Assembly: GCA_013141175.1 (NCBI GenBank) | Contig: JABFRN010000001.1 | Location: 3,926,001-3,990,000, forward strand | Direction: 5' to 3' | Length of the DNA: 64,000 nucleotides | Origin: Lysobacter sp. | GTDB lineage: Bacteria > Pseudomonadota > Gammaproteobacteria > Xanthomonadales > Xanthomonadaceae | Shown here: piece after piece, positions 25,672 to 34,635 of the stretch | Position numbering within the stretch: position 1 is the stretch's first letter | Layout: each line of letters begins with the position of its first letter | The notes under the pieces: generated by a model | What the model was told of the DNA's origin: nothing | Seen by the model: the letters and a program-made list of their open reading frames with translations, nothing else | The model's database searches: none | Translations under genes and position numbers: made by a program

Positions 25672-26484
25672 ATGCCCGAAGGCCCCGAGATCCGTCGCGC
25701 CGCCGACCGGCTCGCCGCCGCGGTCGTCGGGTTGCCATTGCATCGTGCATGGTTCGCGTTTCCTGCCCTGAAATCGCATGAAACCTCGCTTCCCGGCCAT
25801 CGCATCGAAGCCGTCACCCCGCACGGCAAAGCACTCCTGACCCGATTCGACAATGGCTGGACGCTCTACAGCCACAACCAGCTGTACGGCGTATGGAAGA
25901 TCGCCGCAGCCGGCGAGCGCCCCGAGAGCACCCGCTCGCTGCGGGTGGCGCTGGACACCGGGCACAGCACGATCCTGCTGTATTCCGCCTCCGACATCGA
26001 GATGTGGCGCAGCGACGACGTGCACCGCCATCCGTTCCTGATGAAACTCGGCCCCGATGTCCTCGATCCGACGCTCACAGCCGTGGCCGTGGCCAAACGC
26101 CTGCACGACCCGCGTTTCAGGAGTCGCGCACTGGGCACCCTGCTGCTGGATCAGGGCTTTCTCGCCGGCATGGGCAACTACCTGCGCTCGGAAGTGCTGT
26201 TCGCCGCCGGCCTGCTGCCGGAACGCAAACCCGCCGATCTCACGCCCGCACGGTTGCGGTCGCTTGCGCGCGAACTGTTGGCGATCCCCCGCCGCAGTTA
26301 CGCCACGCGCGGGATCGAGCCCGCCAAGGGCATGCGCGAAGATTATCTGACCGACACGCCCGAAGGATTCCGCTTCCTCGTCTTCGACCGCGAAGGCCAA
26401 CCCTGCCCGCAATGCGGTACGCGCATCGTCCGCCAGGAAACGGGTTCGCGCCGGCTGTATCTATGCCGGCGCTGCCAGACCTGA
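25672..26484 (+). CDS. nei: Endonuclease VIII (Nei), oxidised-pyrimidine DNA glycosylase
   Basis: The 270-aa base-excision repair enzyme starts MPEGPEIRRAADRLAAAVVG, with Pro2 and Glu3 as catalytic residues. It matches E. coli Nei through GKALLTRFDNGWTLYSHNQL, LLYSASDIEMW and LLLDQGFLAGMGNYLRSEVL. The C-terminal zinc finger is complete: CPQCGTRI and LCRRCQ. It removes oxidised pyrimidines and nicks the abasic site. It lies 4 bp after the second PilZ gene. Confidence 0.96.
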   Translation: MPEGPEIRRAADRLAAAVVGLPLHRAWFAFPALKSHETSLPGHRIEAVTPHGKALLTRFDNGWTLYSHNQLYGVWKIAAAGERPESTRSLRVALDTGHSTILLYSASDIEMWRSDDVHRHPFLMKLGPDVLDPTLTAVAVAKRLHDPRFRSRALGTLLLDQGFLAGMGNYLRSEVLFAAGLLPERKPADLTPARLRSLARELLAIPRRSYATRGIEPAKGMREDYLTDTPEGFRFLVFDREGQPCPQCGTRIVRQETGSRRLYLCRRCQT

Positions 26485-26508
26485 AGTCATGACCCGGGCG
26501 ACCATCCT

Positions 26509-26952
26509 TCAGGCGACATAGAGACAACCGGTGACCGCCCAACGCGCCGTCGTCGCCGGATAGCTGGTCGTGATCCGGGCGATGGAAATGCGCACGTCGG
26601 TATTCTTGTCGGCATACAGCGTGACCGGGCCGAACGCCTTGCGGTCGAGATTGCTGTAGCCGGTGGCGACATGGAGGTCGTGCCAGGCGAAAGTGCCGCC
26701 GACGACCGTGCCAACCTGGAAGTCGGCGGTATCGGTGGCTGCGGGCAAACGGAACCCGGCGCTGACCTGTTCGATCTGCAGACGGTAACCCGCCGGCACC
26801 GTGAATTGGGCGGTGACGCCGCTGTAGCCTGCGGGAAAGGCGATCGAGCCCGTGGCCTGGAACGGTTTGGGGCAAGCGTCGCCGTGCGCCTGTGCGGCGA
26901 AAGGCGCGCAGGCCAGCGCCGCGAGAAGAAGAAAGCTCCGATGCGTTTTCAT
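26509..26952 (-). CDS. Exported protein of unknown function
   Basis: The 147-aa product has a clear signal peptide (MKTHRSFLLLAALACAPFAA, cleavage at AQA-HGD). The mature part of about 124 residues is predicted to be beta-rich (ATGSIAFPAGYSGVTAQFTV, LQIEQVSAGFRL, TDVRISIARITTSYP). It has two cysteines, one near each end (DACPKPF and GCLYVA), that could form a disulfide. No family is recognised. It converges with nei, 24 bp away. Confidence 0.8.
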   Translation of the reverse strand: MKTHRSFLLLAALACAPFAAQAHGDACPKPFQATGSIAFPAGYSGVTAQFTVPAGYRLQIEQVSAGFRLPAATDTADFQVGTVVGGTFAWHDLHVATGYSNLDRKAFGPVTLYADKNTDVRISIARITTSYPATTARWAVTGCLYVA

Positions 26953-27083
26953 AGGGATGTCCTGATGTCCATGAGAGGGTTGAAGCACGGCCTTGTGCCG
27001 TATCGTTCGCGCGCCGTGCGCGGGCGGTCCCCCGCCAGCCGCATCGGGCACCCCAGCCTTAACGGTGCCGGGCAGGATCTGGG

Positions 27084-27122
27084 GACACGATCAGCCGACA
27101 CGATCAGGGGACACGCGGAGGC
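27084..27122. repeat. 13-bp direct repeats upstream of the kynurenine operon
   Basis: Three head-to-tail units begin GACACGATCAGCC, GACACGATCAGGG and GACACGCGGAGGC. They end 21 bp before the ATG of the first gene of the kynurenine operon. They may be a regulator binding site or simple sequence drift. Confidence 0.5.
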
Positions 27123-27143
27123 CGATCTCGGTAAGCTTGTGCG

Positions 27144-28568
27144 ATGCGAACCTTCCATCACGTGATCGCCGGCACCGAGCGCCCATCGCACAGCGGGCGC
27201 CAACTCGACGTGTTCGATCCGGCCACCGGCCACGTCCATGCGCAGGTCGCTGCCGGAGACGCGGACGATGCCGCCGACGCCATCGCTGCGGCGCAGGCGG
27301 CGTTGCCGGCATGGTCGTCGTTGCCGTCGAGCGAACGCGCGCGCTGGCTGGAGCGCCTGGCCGACGCGCTCGAAGCGCGGCTCGACGATTTCGCCCATGC
27401 CGAGGCGGTCGACGGCGGAAAACCCTACGCATTGGCGCGCGATGTCGAAATTCCGCGCGCGATCGCCAATCTGCGTTTCTTCGCGCACGCCGCCACCCAG
27501 TTCGCCAGCGAATCGCACCACGGACAGGCCGGGCTCAACTACACCCTGCGCCAGCCGCTGGGCGCGGTCGCCACGATCTCGCCATGGAACCTGCCGCTGT
27601 ATCTGTTCACCTGGAAGATCGCGCCGGCGCTGGCGGCGGGCAACACCGTTGTCGCCAAGCCCTCCGAAGTCACGCCGGCCACCGCGACCATGCTCGGGCG
27701 GCTCACGAACGAGATCGGCTTCCCGGCCGGCGTGCTCAACATCGTCCACGGTCTCGGCCCCGACATCGGCGAGCCGCTGGTGCTGGATCCAACCATCAAG
27801 GCCGTGTCGTTCACCGGCAGCACCGCCGTCGGCAAGCGCATCGCCGCCCTCGCCGCTTCGCAACTCAAGAAAGTCTCGCTGGAACTCGGCGGCAAGAACC
27901 CGACCCTGATCTTCGCCGACAGCGACTGGCGCGATCAGCTCGATGTCATCGTCCGTTCGGCATTCCAGAACAGCGGCCAGATCTGCCTGTGCGGCTCACG
28001 CATACTGATCGAACGCAGCGTCTATGCCGAAGTCCGCGATGCGCTGGTCCAGCACGCCCTGGCGCTGCGCGTCGGCGACCCGATGGATTCGGACACGCGC
28101 ATGGGCCCGCTGGTATCGCAGGCGCATTTCGACAAAGTCCTCGCGGCGCTGCAGCGCGCACGCGACGAAGGCGGTCATGTGCTGTGCGGCGGCCATGCGC
28201 TGGACCGCCCCGGCTGGTTCGTGGCCCCGACGGTCATCGAGGGTCTCGGCCCGGACTGCGCGACCAATCGCGAGGAAATCTTCGGCCCGGTGGTGACGCT
28301 GCAGCCTTTCGAGACCGACGATGCAGCGCTTGCCTTGGCGAATGCAGGCGACTACGGGCTCGCCGCATCGCTGTGGACCAACGACCTCAAGCGCGCGCAC
28401 CATGTCGCCGCGCAGTTGCGCGTGGGCATGGTGTGGATCAACACCTGGCTGATGCGCGATCTGCGCACGCCGTTCGGCGGTATCGGCCAGTCCGGCATGG
28501 GTCGCGAAGGCGGCATGGAAGCCATGAGATTCTTCACCGAAGCAAAGAACATAGGAGTTGCACTGTGA
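27144..28568 (+). CDS. 2-aminomuconic semialdehyde dehydrogenase (ALDH family)
   Basis: The 474-aa aldehyde dehydrogenase has ISPWNLPLYLFTWKIAPALA, NTVVAKPSEVTP, FTGSTAVGKRIA, catalytic Glu in LELGGKNPTLIF and catalytic Cys in NSGQICLCGSRI. It also has EEIFGPVVTLQPF near the C-terminus. Its place next to ACMSD, HAAO and an aminomuconate-deaminase-type RidA protein makes oxidation of 2-aminomuconate semialdehyde to 2-aminomuconate the likely reaction. It is the first gene of the operon. Other ALDH substrates cannot be excluded from sequence alone. Confidence 0.9.
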   Translation: MRTFHHVIAGTERPSHSGRQLDVFDPATGHVHAQVAAGDADDAADAIAAAQAALPAWSSLPSSERARWLERLADALEARLDDFAHAEAVDGGKPYALARDVEIPRAIANLRFFAHAATQFASESHHGQAGLNYTLRQPLGAVATISPWNLPLYLFTWKIAPALAAGNTVVAKPSEVTPATATMLGRLTNEIGFPAGVLNIVHGLGPDIGEPLVLDPTIKAVSFTGSTAVGKRIAALAASQLKKVSLELGGKNPTLIFADSDWRDQLDVIVRSAFQNSGQICLCGSRILIERSVYAEVRDALVQHALALRVGDPMDSDTRMGPLVSQAHFDKVLAALQRARDEGGHVLCGGHALDRPGWFVAPTVIEGLGPDCATNREEIFGPVVTLQPFETDDAALALANAGDYGLAASLWTNDLKRAHHVAAQLRVGMVWINTWLMRDLRTPFGGIGQSGMGREGGMEAMRFFTEAKNIGVAL

Positions 28569-29227
28569 CCCGATCGCTGGAGGATCTGTTGCGCAACAAC
28601 CGGGCATGGGCCGAACGGGTCCGTGACGAAGACCCTGATTTCTTCAAGCGGCTTTCGCGCCAGCAGGCACCGAAATACCTGTGGATCGGCTGCTCCGACT
28701 CGCGCGTGCCGGCGAACCAGATCCTCGGGCTCGATCCGGGTGAAGTCTTCGTGCACCGCAACGTCGCCAACCTCGTCGTGCACACCGACCTCAACTGCTT
28801 GAGCTCGATCCAGTTCGCGGTCGATCTGCTCAAGGTCGAACACATCCTGATCGTCGGCCACTATGGCTGCAGCGGCGTCCACGCCAGCCTCACCGGGAGC
28901 CGCGTCGGCCTGGCCGACAACTGGCTGCGCCACGTCGGCGATGTCGCCCAGAAACATGCGGCGCTGCTCGACACGGTGGAACCGGGATCGATGCGCCATG
29001 CGCGGCTGTGCGAACTCAACGTGATCGAACAGGTGACCAACGTCTGCCAGACCACCGTGGTCCAGGATGCATGGGCTCGCGACCAGCCACTGACCGTGCA
29101 CGGCTGGATCTATGGTCTGCACGACGGCAAGGTGCGTCAGCTCGGTCTGGATGCAAGCTCGCCGACCGAACTGGCGGAGCAGTATCCCGCGGCGGTGGCG
29201 GCACTCGGAAACGACAGGAGCGAATGA
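28565..29227 (+). CDS. Beta-carbonic anhydrase
   Basis: The 220-aa enzyme has the beta-class zinc ligands: CSDSRVP (Cys and the Asp-Arg dyad) near residue 42 and HYGCSG near 99-104. EHILIVGHYGCSGVHASLTG and GWIYGLHDGKVRQL also match the family. The GTG start overlaps the ALDH stop (GTGA), so it is coupled to the kynurenine pathway. ACMSD in the same operon releases CO2, so local CO2/bicarbonate conversion is a reasonable link, but this is inference. Confidence 0.94.
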   Translation: MTRSLEDLLRNNRAWAERVRDEDPDFFKRLSRQQAPKYLWIGCSDSRVPANQILGLDPGEVFVHRNVANLVVHTDLNCLSSIQFAVDLLKVEHILIVGHYGCSGVHASLTGSRVGLADNWLRHVGDVAQKHAALLDTVEPGSMRHARLCELNVIEQVTNVCQTTVVQDAWARDQPLTVHGWIYGLHDGKVRQLGLDASSPTELAEQYPAAVAALGNDRSE

Positions 29228-29676
29228 TGAGCGACATCATCCACGCCGCAGCCGCGCCCAAGCCCGTCGGCAGTTATCCGCACGCACGCCGCGTCGACGG
29301 CCCGGGATCAGGTCCGGGGCAAGCCCTGCTGTTTCTGTCCGGCATCGGTCCGCGCGACCCGGCCAGCAACGGCATTCCGGGCAATGTCCACGACGCCGAC
29401 GGCCGCCTGATCGCCTACGACATCTCCGCGCAGACGCACGCGGTCTTCGCCAACGTGCGCACGGTGCTCGACGCCAGCGGCGCGCGCTGGGAAGACCTGG
29501 TCGACGTGACCGTGTACCTCACCGACATGGCCCGCGACTTCAAGACCTACAACGCGATCTGGGCCGAATATTTCCCCGATGCCGCCAACGCACCGTGCCG
29601 GACCACGCTGGGCATCACCGCGCTGCCGACGCCCATCGCGATCGAACTTAAATGCATCGCCGTCGCGAAGGAGTGA
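29227..29676 (+). CDS. RidA-family 2-aminomuconate deaminase
   Basis: The 149-aa YjgF/RidA-type protein contains GPGQALLFLSGIGPRDPASN, ANVRTVLDASGARWEDLVDV and TVYLTDMARDFKTYNAIWAE. CRTTLGITALPTPIAIELKC carries the conserved Arg and Glu of the active pocket. In kynurenine operons this family member (AmnD/NbaF type) hydrolyses 2-aminomuconate to 4-oxalocrotonate. Two ATG codons are in tandem at 29224 and 29227; the second is chosen for its spacing to GGAG. Confidence 0.9.
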   Translation: MSDIIHAAAAPKPVGSYPHARRVDGPGSGPGQALLFLSGIGPRDPASNGIPGNVHDADGRLIAYDISAQTHAVFANVRTVLDASGARWEDLVDVTVYLTDMARDFKTYNAIWAEYFPDAANAPCRTTLGITALPTPIAIELKCIAVAKE

Positions 29677-29679
29677 ACC

Positions 29680-30231
29680 ATGCTGCCCAACCCGATCAAC
29701 CTGCAGGCCTGGATCGATGAACACCGGCATCTGCTGAAACCGCCGGTCGGCAACAAATGCATCTACGACGGCGATTTCATCGTGATGGTGGTCGGCGGCC
29801 CCAACGCGCGAACCGACTACCACTACGACGAAGGCGCGGAATGGTTTTACCAGCTCGAAGGCGAGATGGTATTGCGCATCCAGGAACAGACGGATGAAGG
29901 GCGCGTCGCCCCACGCGACATCACGATCAAGGCCGGCGAGAATTTCCTGCTGCCGCCGCGCGTGCCGCATTCGCCGCAGCGCTCCGCGGGCGGCATCGGC
30001 CTGGTGATCGAACGCAAACGCCTGCCGCACGAACTCGATGGCCTGCAGTGGTACTGCGACATCTGCAACGAAAAACTCTATGAGGCGTATTTTCCGCTGG
30101 TGAACATCGAAACCGACTTCCCGGCGGTGTTCGATCGCTTCTACAGCTCGCACGACCACCGCACCTGCAAGGCCTGCGGGCATTTCAATCCGGCGCCGGC
30201 GAAGTACGACCTGCAGAGAGACCAGCCATGA
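29680..30231 (+). CDS. nbaC: 3-hydroxyanthranilate 3,4-dioxygenase
   Basis: The 183-aa cupin opens the ring of 3-hydroxyanthranilate to 2-amino-3-carboxymuconate semialdehyde. Iron ligands are in [20 protein letters not shown] (His, Glu) and [11 protein letters not shown] (His). The bacterial C-terminal rubredoxin-like metal site is present, [15 protein letters not shown] and TCKACGHF. The start lies 3 bp after the RidA gene stop. Products feed ACMSD two genes downstream. Confidence 0.97.
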   Translation: MLPNPINLQAWIDEHRHLLKPPVGNKCIYDGDFIVMVVGGPNARTDYHYDEGAEWFYQLEGEMVLRIQEQTDEGRVAPRDITIKAGENFLLPPRVPHSPQRSAGGIGLVIERKRLPHELDGLQWYCDICNEKLYEAYFPLVNIETDFPAVFDRFYSSHDHRTCKACGHFNPAPAKYDLQRDQP

Positions 30232-30749
30232 TCCGCCCACGATTTGCAGCCTATCTGCTGACGATAGCGACCAGCCTTTTCATGATTGACTGGGCCGCTG
30301 CCGCTGAAGCGACCGAATCCTCTCCAAAGCACTATCAATTGAATCGCCTCGCACTGCTTCAGCCTGAGTCGTTGATCGGAAAACGAGTCGCTGTCAAAGA
30401 CATCGTCGCAACGACGAACGCGATCACATCGATCGCTGAACGATGGTCTTCCGGTCTCGACACAGGCCGAGCGGCCAACGACTGCGCGATTTTTGTTGCA
30501 TTGCGGCCAAAAAAGCGGATCAAGACATGGACAAGCTGCAAGACTTTCGAGGCGACAGAGCTCGATATCCTCATCGCCAATGAAATGCAAGCCAAGCGTA
30601 TCCCCCGTGTCAGTGGCCTCGTCCTGTTCGCCATGCATGGGAAATCTTCGGATGAGAATGCTTTTCCTGATGCGTGGAAGACCGGACTCGACGGCACGCT
30701 CAAAACGGTCGCCATGAGCGACATCGTCGACCGGATCTGGCCCGAATGA
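30228..30749 (+). CDS. Unknown exported protein inside the kynurenine operon
   Basis: The 173-aa product has a plausible signal peptide ([28 protein letters not shown]). It then has a soluble domain with two cysteines ([26 protein letters not shown]). Its start overlaps the HAAO stop (ATGA) and its stop is 7 bp before ACMSD, so it is cotranscribed. Codon use is clearly less GC-rich than its neighbours, with many A- or T-ending codons, which suggests later insertion. I do not recognise the family, and an exported product fits poorly with a cytosolic pathway. Confidence 0.75.
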   Translation: MIRPRFAAYLLTIATSLFMIDWAAAAEATESSPKHYQLNRLALLQPESLIGKRVAVKDIVATTNAITSIAERWSSGLDTGRAANDCAIFVALRPKKRIKTWTSCKTFEATELDILIANEMQAKRIPRVSGLVLFAMHGKSSDENAFPDAWKTGLDGTLKTVAMSDIVDRIWPE

Positions 30750-30756
30750 ATTCCTG

Positions 30757-31767
30757 ATGCTCAAAATCGACACCCACGCCCATTACCTGCCCCGCGACTG
30801 GCCCGATCTCGCGGCCAAGTACGGCGATATCCGCTTTCCGGTGATCCATCACGGCGACGACGGACGCGCGCGCATCTACAAGGACGGCAAGTTCTTCCGC
30901 GAGATCTGGCCGAAGACCTGGGACCCGCAGCTGCGGATCGAGGAATTCGCGCACTTCGGGGTGCAGGTGCAGGTGCTGAGCACGGTGCCGGTGATGTTCA
31001 GCTACTGGGCGAAACCGCAGCACGCGCACGACCTGCACCAGGCCTTGAACGATCACATGGCCGAAGCGGTGCGCGACTATCCGCGCCACTACGCCGGGAT
31101 CGGCACGGTGCCGCTGCAGTCGCCGCGCCTGGCGATCCAGGAATTGGAACGCTGCGTCGATCAGTTGGGGCTGCAGGGCGTGCAGATCGGCTCGCACGTC
31201 AACGACTGGAACCTCGATGCGCCGGAATTGTTCGATGTCTTCCAGGCCGCGAGCGAACTCGGCGCCGCGATCCTCGTGCATCCCTGGGACATGATGGGCA
31301 GCGAGTCGATGCCGAAATACTGGCTGCCGTGGCTGGTCGGCATGCCCGCGGAGCAGTCGCGCGCGGCCTGCAGTCTGGTCTTCGGCGGCGTGCTGGAGCG
31401 GCTGCCGAACATGAAGATATGCCTCGCCCATGGCGGCGGCAGTTTCCCGTACACGATCGGTCGCATCGAACATGGTTTCAATATGCGCCCCGATCTGGTC
31501 GCGACCGACAACTTCCGCAACCCGCGCGAGTATCTGTCGCGGCTGTATTTCGATTCGTGGGTGGCCGATCCGCGCGCGTTGCGCTATCTGATCGACACCT
31601 GCGGCACCGAGCGGATCATGCTCGGCACCGATTATCCGTTTCCGCTCGGCGAGCAGGAACCCGGCGCCGGCATCGCCGCGCTGAAGCTGTCCGACGCCGA
31701 AGAGACGCGGCTGTATCACGGCACTGCGCTGGAATGGCTGGGGCTGCCGATCGCGAGGTTCGCATGA
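30757..31767 (+). CDS. nbaD: 2-amino-3-carboxymuconate-6-semialdehyde decarboxylase (ACMSD)
   Basis: The 336-aa amidohydrolase-fold enzyme has HAHYLPRDWP at the N-terminus (metal ligands HxH) and LVHPWDMMGS with another His. CLAHGGGSFPYTIGRIEHGF and MLGTDYPFPLGE follow, the latter with the catalytic Asp. It decarboxylates the HAAO product to 2-aminomuconate semialdehyde, diverting it from quinolinate. The ALDH at the operon start uses this product. A 220-bp gap with an inverted repeat separates it from kynU. Confidence 0.97.
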   Translation: MLKIDTHAHYLPRDWPDLAAKYGDIRFPVIHHGDDGRARIYKDGKFFREIWPKTWDPQLRIEEFAHFGVQVQVLSTVPVMFSYWAKPQHAHDLHQALNDHMAEAVRDYPRHYAGIGTVPLQSPRLAIQELERCVDQLGLQGVQIGSHVNDWNLDAPELFDVFQAASELGAAILVHPWDMMGSESMPKYWLPWLVGMPAEQSRAACSLVFGGVLERLPNMKICLAHGGGSFPYTIGRIEHGFNMRPDLVATDNFRNPREYLSRLYFDSWVADPRALRYLIDTCGTERIMLGTDYPFPLGEQEPGAGIAALKLSDAEETRLYHGTALEWLGLPIARFA

Positions 31768-31854
31768 TGCATGGACAATTCAGCTTGATGTTCCCCTGCT
31801 TTTACTCGAAAAACATCAAACAGTTCGATCAACTGGCGACCATCGCTCATTTGC

Positions 31855-31948
31855 ATCGTCATTCCCGCGAACGCGGGAACCCAGTGACTTTGACGTTGTG
31901 CGGGTGGCGTGAGAGCCGCTGGATCCCCGCGTTCGCGGGGATGACGAT
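31855..31948. repeat. Inverted repeat element between ACMSD and kynU
   Basis: Two long arms built around CCCGCGAACGCGGG and CCCCGCGTTCGCGGGG, each flanked by ATCGTCAT/ATGACGAT, face each other across about 35 bp. Each arm is also palindromic. This type (CCCGCGTTCGCGGG) is a widespread intergenic repeat. It could be an RNA-processing or partial termination site inside the operon. Confidence 0.85.
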
Positions 31949-31990
31949 GTATTTCAAGTGTGCTGCAGCTACACCCGATGCGAGGGGCGC

Positions 31991-33262
31991 ATGATCGACG
32001 CAGCGATGAGCGACGACTACGCTCGACAGCAGGATGCCAATGACCCGCTGCGCGCATTCCGCGACGAGTTCCACATCCCGCGTCACGGCGATGCGGAGAT
32101 GGCGTATTTCTGCGGCAACTCGCTCGGCCTGCAGCCCAAAGGCGCGCGCGCTTACGTCGACGAAGTGATGGACAAATGGGCGCAGGATGCGGTCGAAGGG
32201 CATTTCCTCAAGCCCGCACCGTGGATGCCGTACCACGCGCTGGTCCGCGACGCGCTGGCGGGCGTGGTCGGCGCGCAGCCGGAAGAAGTGGTGGCGATGA
32301 ATTCGCTCACCGCGAACCTGCACCTGATGTTGGTCAGTTTCTACCAGCCGACCATCGAGCGTACCGCGATCCTGATCGAAGCCGGTGCGTTCCCCTCGGA
32401 TCGCCATGCGGTGGAATCGCAGCTGAAATATCGCGGGCTGTCGGCGAAGCACTGCCTGATCGAAGTCGAACCGGACCAGGCCGACGGCACCTTCTCGATG
32501 GCCGCGATCGAACGCGCCATCGCCGAACACGGCAAGCGGCTTGCGCTGATCCTCTGGCCGGGCGTGCAGTACCGCACCGGCCAAGCGTTCGATCTGCAGG
32601 AGATCGCGCGTCTCGGCCACGCCGCAGGTGCGGTGGTCGGCTTCGATCTGGCGCATGCGGTGGGCAATCTCCCACTGCAATTGCACGACAGCGGCGCCGA
32701 TTTCGCGGTGTGGTGCCACTACAAATACATGAATGCCGGGCCCGGCGCGGTCGGCGGCTGTTTCGTGCACGAGCGACACGCGCGCACCGAGCGCCCGCGA
32801 TTCGCGGGGTGGTGGGGGCACGATCAGGATACGCGCTTCAAGATGGGGCCCGAGTTCGTGCCGACCCCGGGCGCCGATGGCTGGCAGCTGAGCAATCCTC
32901 CGATCCTCGGTCTGGCGCCGCTGCGCGCATCGCTCGACCTGTTCGCGCGCGTGGGCATGCCCGCGCTGCGCGCGAAATCGGAGCGGCTCACTGGCTATCT
33001 GGAAGCGCTGATCCGCACGCAGTTGTCCGACAAGCTGCAGATCGTCACACCGTCCGATGTCGCGCAGCGCGGTTGCCAGCTGTCGCTGCGGGTGATCGGA
33101 GGCCGCGAGCACGGCCGCGCGCTGTTCGAACATCTTGGCGCGCAGGGCGTACTCGGCGATTGGCGCGAACCCGACGTCATCCGCATCTCGCCCGCGCCGC
33201 TGTACAACCAATTCGCCGACGTGGCGCGTTTCGCGCGCGCAGTACAGGAGTGGCACGCATGA
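31991..33262 (+). CDS. kynU: Kynureninase
   Basis: The 423-aa PLP enzyme cleaves 3-hydroxykynurenine or kynurenine to (3-hydroxy)anthranilate and alanine. FCGNSLGLQPKGARAYV opens the domain, FDLAHAVGNLPLQLHDSGAD holds the PLP-binding Asp, and WCHYKYMNAGPGAVGG holds the Schiff-base Lys. ATG 31991 is preceded by GAGGGG; ATG 32006 is a second possibility. Its stop overlaps the kmo start. Confidence 0.97.
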   Translation: MIDAAMSDDYARQQDANDPLRAFRDEFHIPRHGDAEMAYFCGNSLGLQPKGARAYVDEVMDKWAQDAVEGHFLKPAPWMPYHALVRDALAGVVGAQPEEVVAMNSLTANLHLMLVSFYQPTIERTAILIEAGAFPSDRHAVESQLKYRGLSAKHCLIEVEPDQADGTFSMAAIERAIAEHGKRLALILWPGVQYRTGQAFDLQEIARLGHAAGAVVGFDLAHAVGNLPLQLHDSGADFAVWCHYKYMNAGPGAVGGCFVHERHARTERPRFAGWWGHDQDTRFKMGPEFVPTPGADGWQLSNPPILGLAPLRASLDLFARVGMPALRAKSERLTGYLEALIRTQLSDKLQIVTPSDVAQRGCQLSLRVIGGREHGRALFEHLGAQGVLGDWREPDVIRISPAPLYNQFADVARFARAVQEWHA

Positions 33263-34635
33263 ATGTCGATCCAATGTCCGCCGCCAACCTGCGTCGTCTC
33301 ACCCTGGTCGGTGCGGGGCTCGCCGGCCCGCTGCTCGCGACCCTGCTCGCACGCGATGGTTGGGAGGTGGATCTGTTCGAGCGCCGCGGCGATCCGCGCG
33401 TCCACGGCTATGCCGGTGGACGTTCGATCAATCTCGCGCTGGCCGAGCGCGGCCTGAATGCGCTGCGCAGCGCCGGTGTCGACGACGACGTCCTGAAACA
33501 GGCGGTGATGATGCGCGGACGGATGGTGCATGCCATCAGCGGCGAACAGCGCCTGCAGCGCTACGGCAAGGACGACAGCGAGGTGATCTGGTCGATCAGC
33601 CGCGGCGATCTGAACATCGTCCTGTTGAACGCTGCGGAAGCGGCGGGCGTGCGCCTGCACTTCGACCGGCGACTCGAAAGCGTCGACTTCGCGCAGCGCG
33701 TCGCGCATTTCGTCGGCGAGCGCGAAGATATCGCGCATCACTTCCACGCGCTGATCGGCTGCGACGGCGCCGGCTCGCATCTGCGCGCGGCGATGCAGAC
33801 CGTGGTCGACCTCGGCGAACACATCGAAATCATGCCGCACAGCTACAAGGAACTTGAGATTCCGCCCGGCTTCGACGGCGAGTTCCAGCTCGAACCCAAT
33901 GCCCTGCACATCTGGCCGCGCGGCGACTACATGTGCATCGCGCTGCCGAACGACGAACGCACCTTCACGGTCACCCTGTTCCTGCCCAACGAAGGCGGCA
34001 TCAGTTTCGCGACCATCCGCAATGGCATCGAAGCGCAGGCGCTGTACGCACGCGATTTCGCCGATGCCCTGCCGCTGATCCCGAAACTCGTCCACGACTT
34101 CGACGCCAATCCCACCGGCATGCTGGCGACGCTCTATCTCGAGCGCTGGCATCTCGATGGCCGCGCGGTGCTGGTCGGCGACGCTGCGCATGCGATGGTG
34201 CCGTTCCACGGCCAGGGCATGAACTGCGCGTTCGAGGACTGCGTCGCGCTGGCCGGACATCTGCAGCGCGACCGCGACACCGAGACCGCGTTCGCGGCGT
34301 TCGAAGTCGAACGCAAACCGGATGCGCGCGCGATCCAGCAGATGGCGCTCGAAAACTACCGCGAGATGAGCGACCGCGTCGACGATGCCGATTTCCTGCT
34401 GCAGCGCGAGCTGGAACGCGCGCTCGCCGTGCGTCATCCCGAACGGTTCGTGCCGCGCTATGCGATGGTCAGCTTCCGCCGCCTGCCCTACGCCACCGCG
34501 TTCGAGCGCGGACGCATCCAGCGCGCATTGCTGGTCGACGCTACCGCCGGCCGCAGCAGTCTCGATGGCCTGGACTGGGCCGCCGTCGACCGCATGGTCG
34601 ACGAACGTCTGTCGCCACTGCCTGCGGAGGTCTGA
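33259..34635 (+). CDS. kmo: Kynurenine 3-monooxygenase
   Basis: The 458-aa flavoprotein hydroxylates kynurenine. It has the FAD motif LVGAGLAGPLLATLLARDGW, GGRSINLALAERGLNALR, the DG-type IGCDGAGSHLR, and GDAAHAMVPFHGQGMNCAFE. Starts by overlap (ATGA) with kynU. With kynU, HAAO, ACMSD, ALDH and RidA it completes the route from kynurenine to 4-oxalocrotonate. Tryptophan dioxygenase and formamidase are not in the window. Confidence 0.97.
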   Translation: MNVDPMSAANLRRLTLVGAGLAGPLLATLLARDGWEVDLFERRGDPRVHGYAGGRSINLALAERGLNALRSAGVDDDVLKQAVMMRGRMVHAISGEQRLQRYGKDDSEVIWSISRGDLNIVLLNAAEAAGVRLHFDRRLESVDFAQRVAHFVGEREDIAHHFHALIGCDGAGSHLRAAMQTVVDLGEHIEIMPHSYKELEIPPGFDGEFQLEPNALHIWPRGDYMCIALPNDERTFTVTLFLPNEGGISFATIRNGIEAQALYARDFADALPLIPKLVHDFDANPTGMLATLYLERWHLDGRAVLVGDAAHAMVPFHGQGMNCAFEDCVALAGHLQRDRDTETAFAAFEVERKPDARAIQQMALENYREMSDRVDDADFLLQRELERALAVRHPERFVPRYAMVSFRRLPYATAFERGRIQRALLVDATAGRSSLDGLDWAAVDRMVDERLSPLPAEV

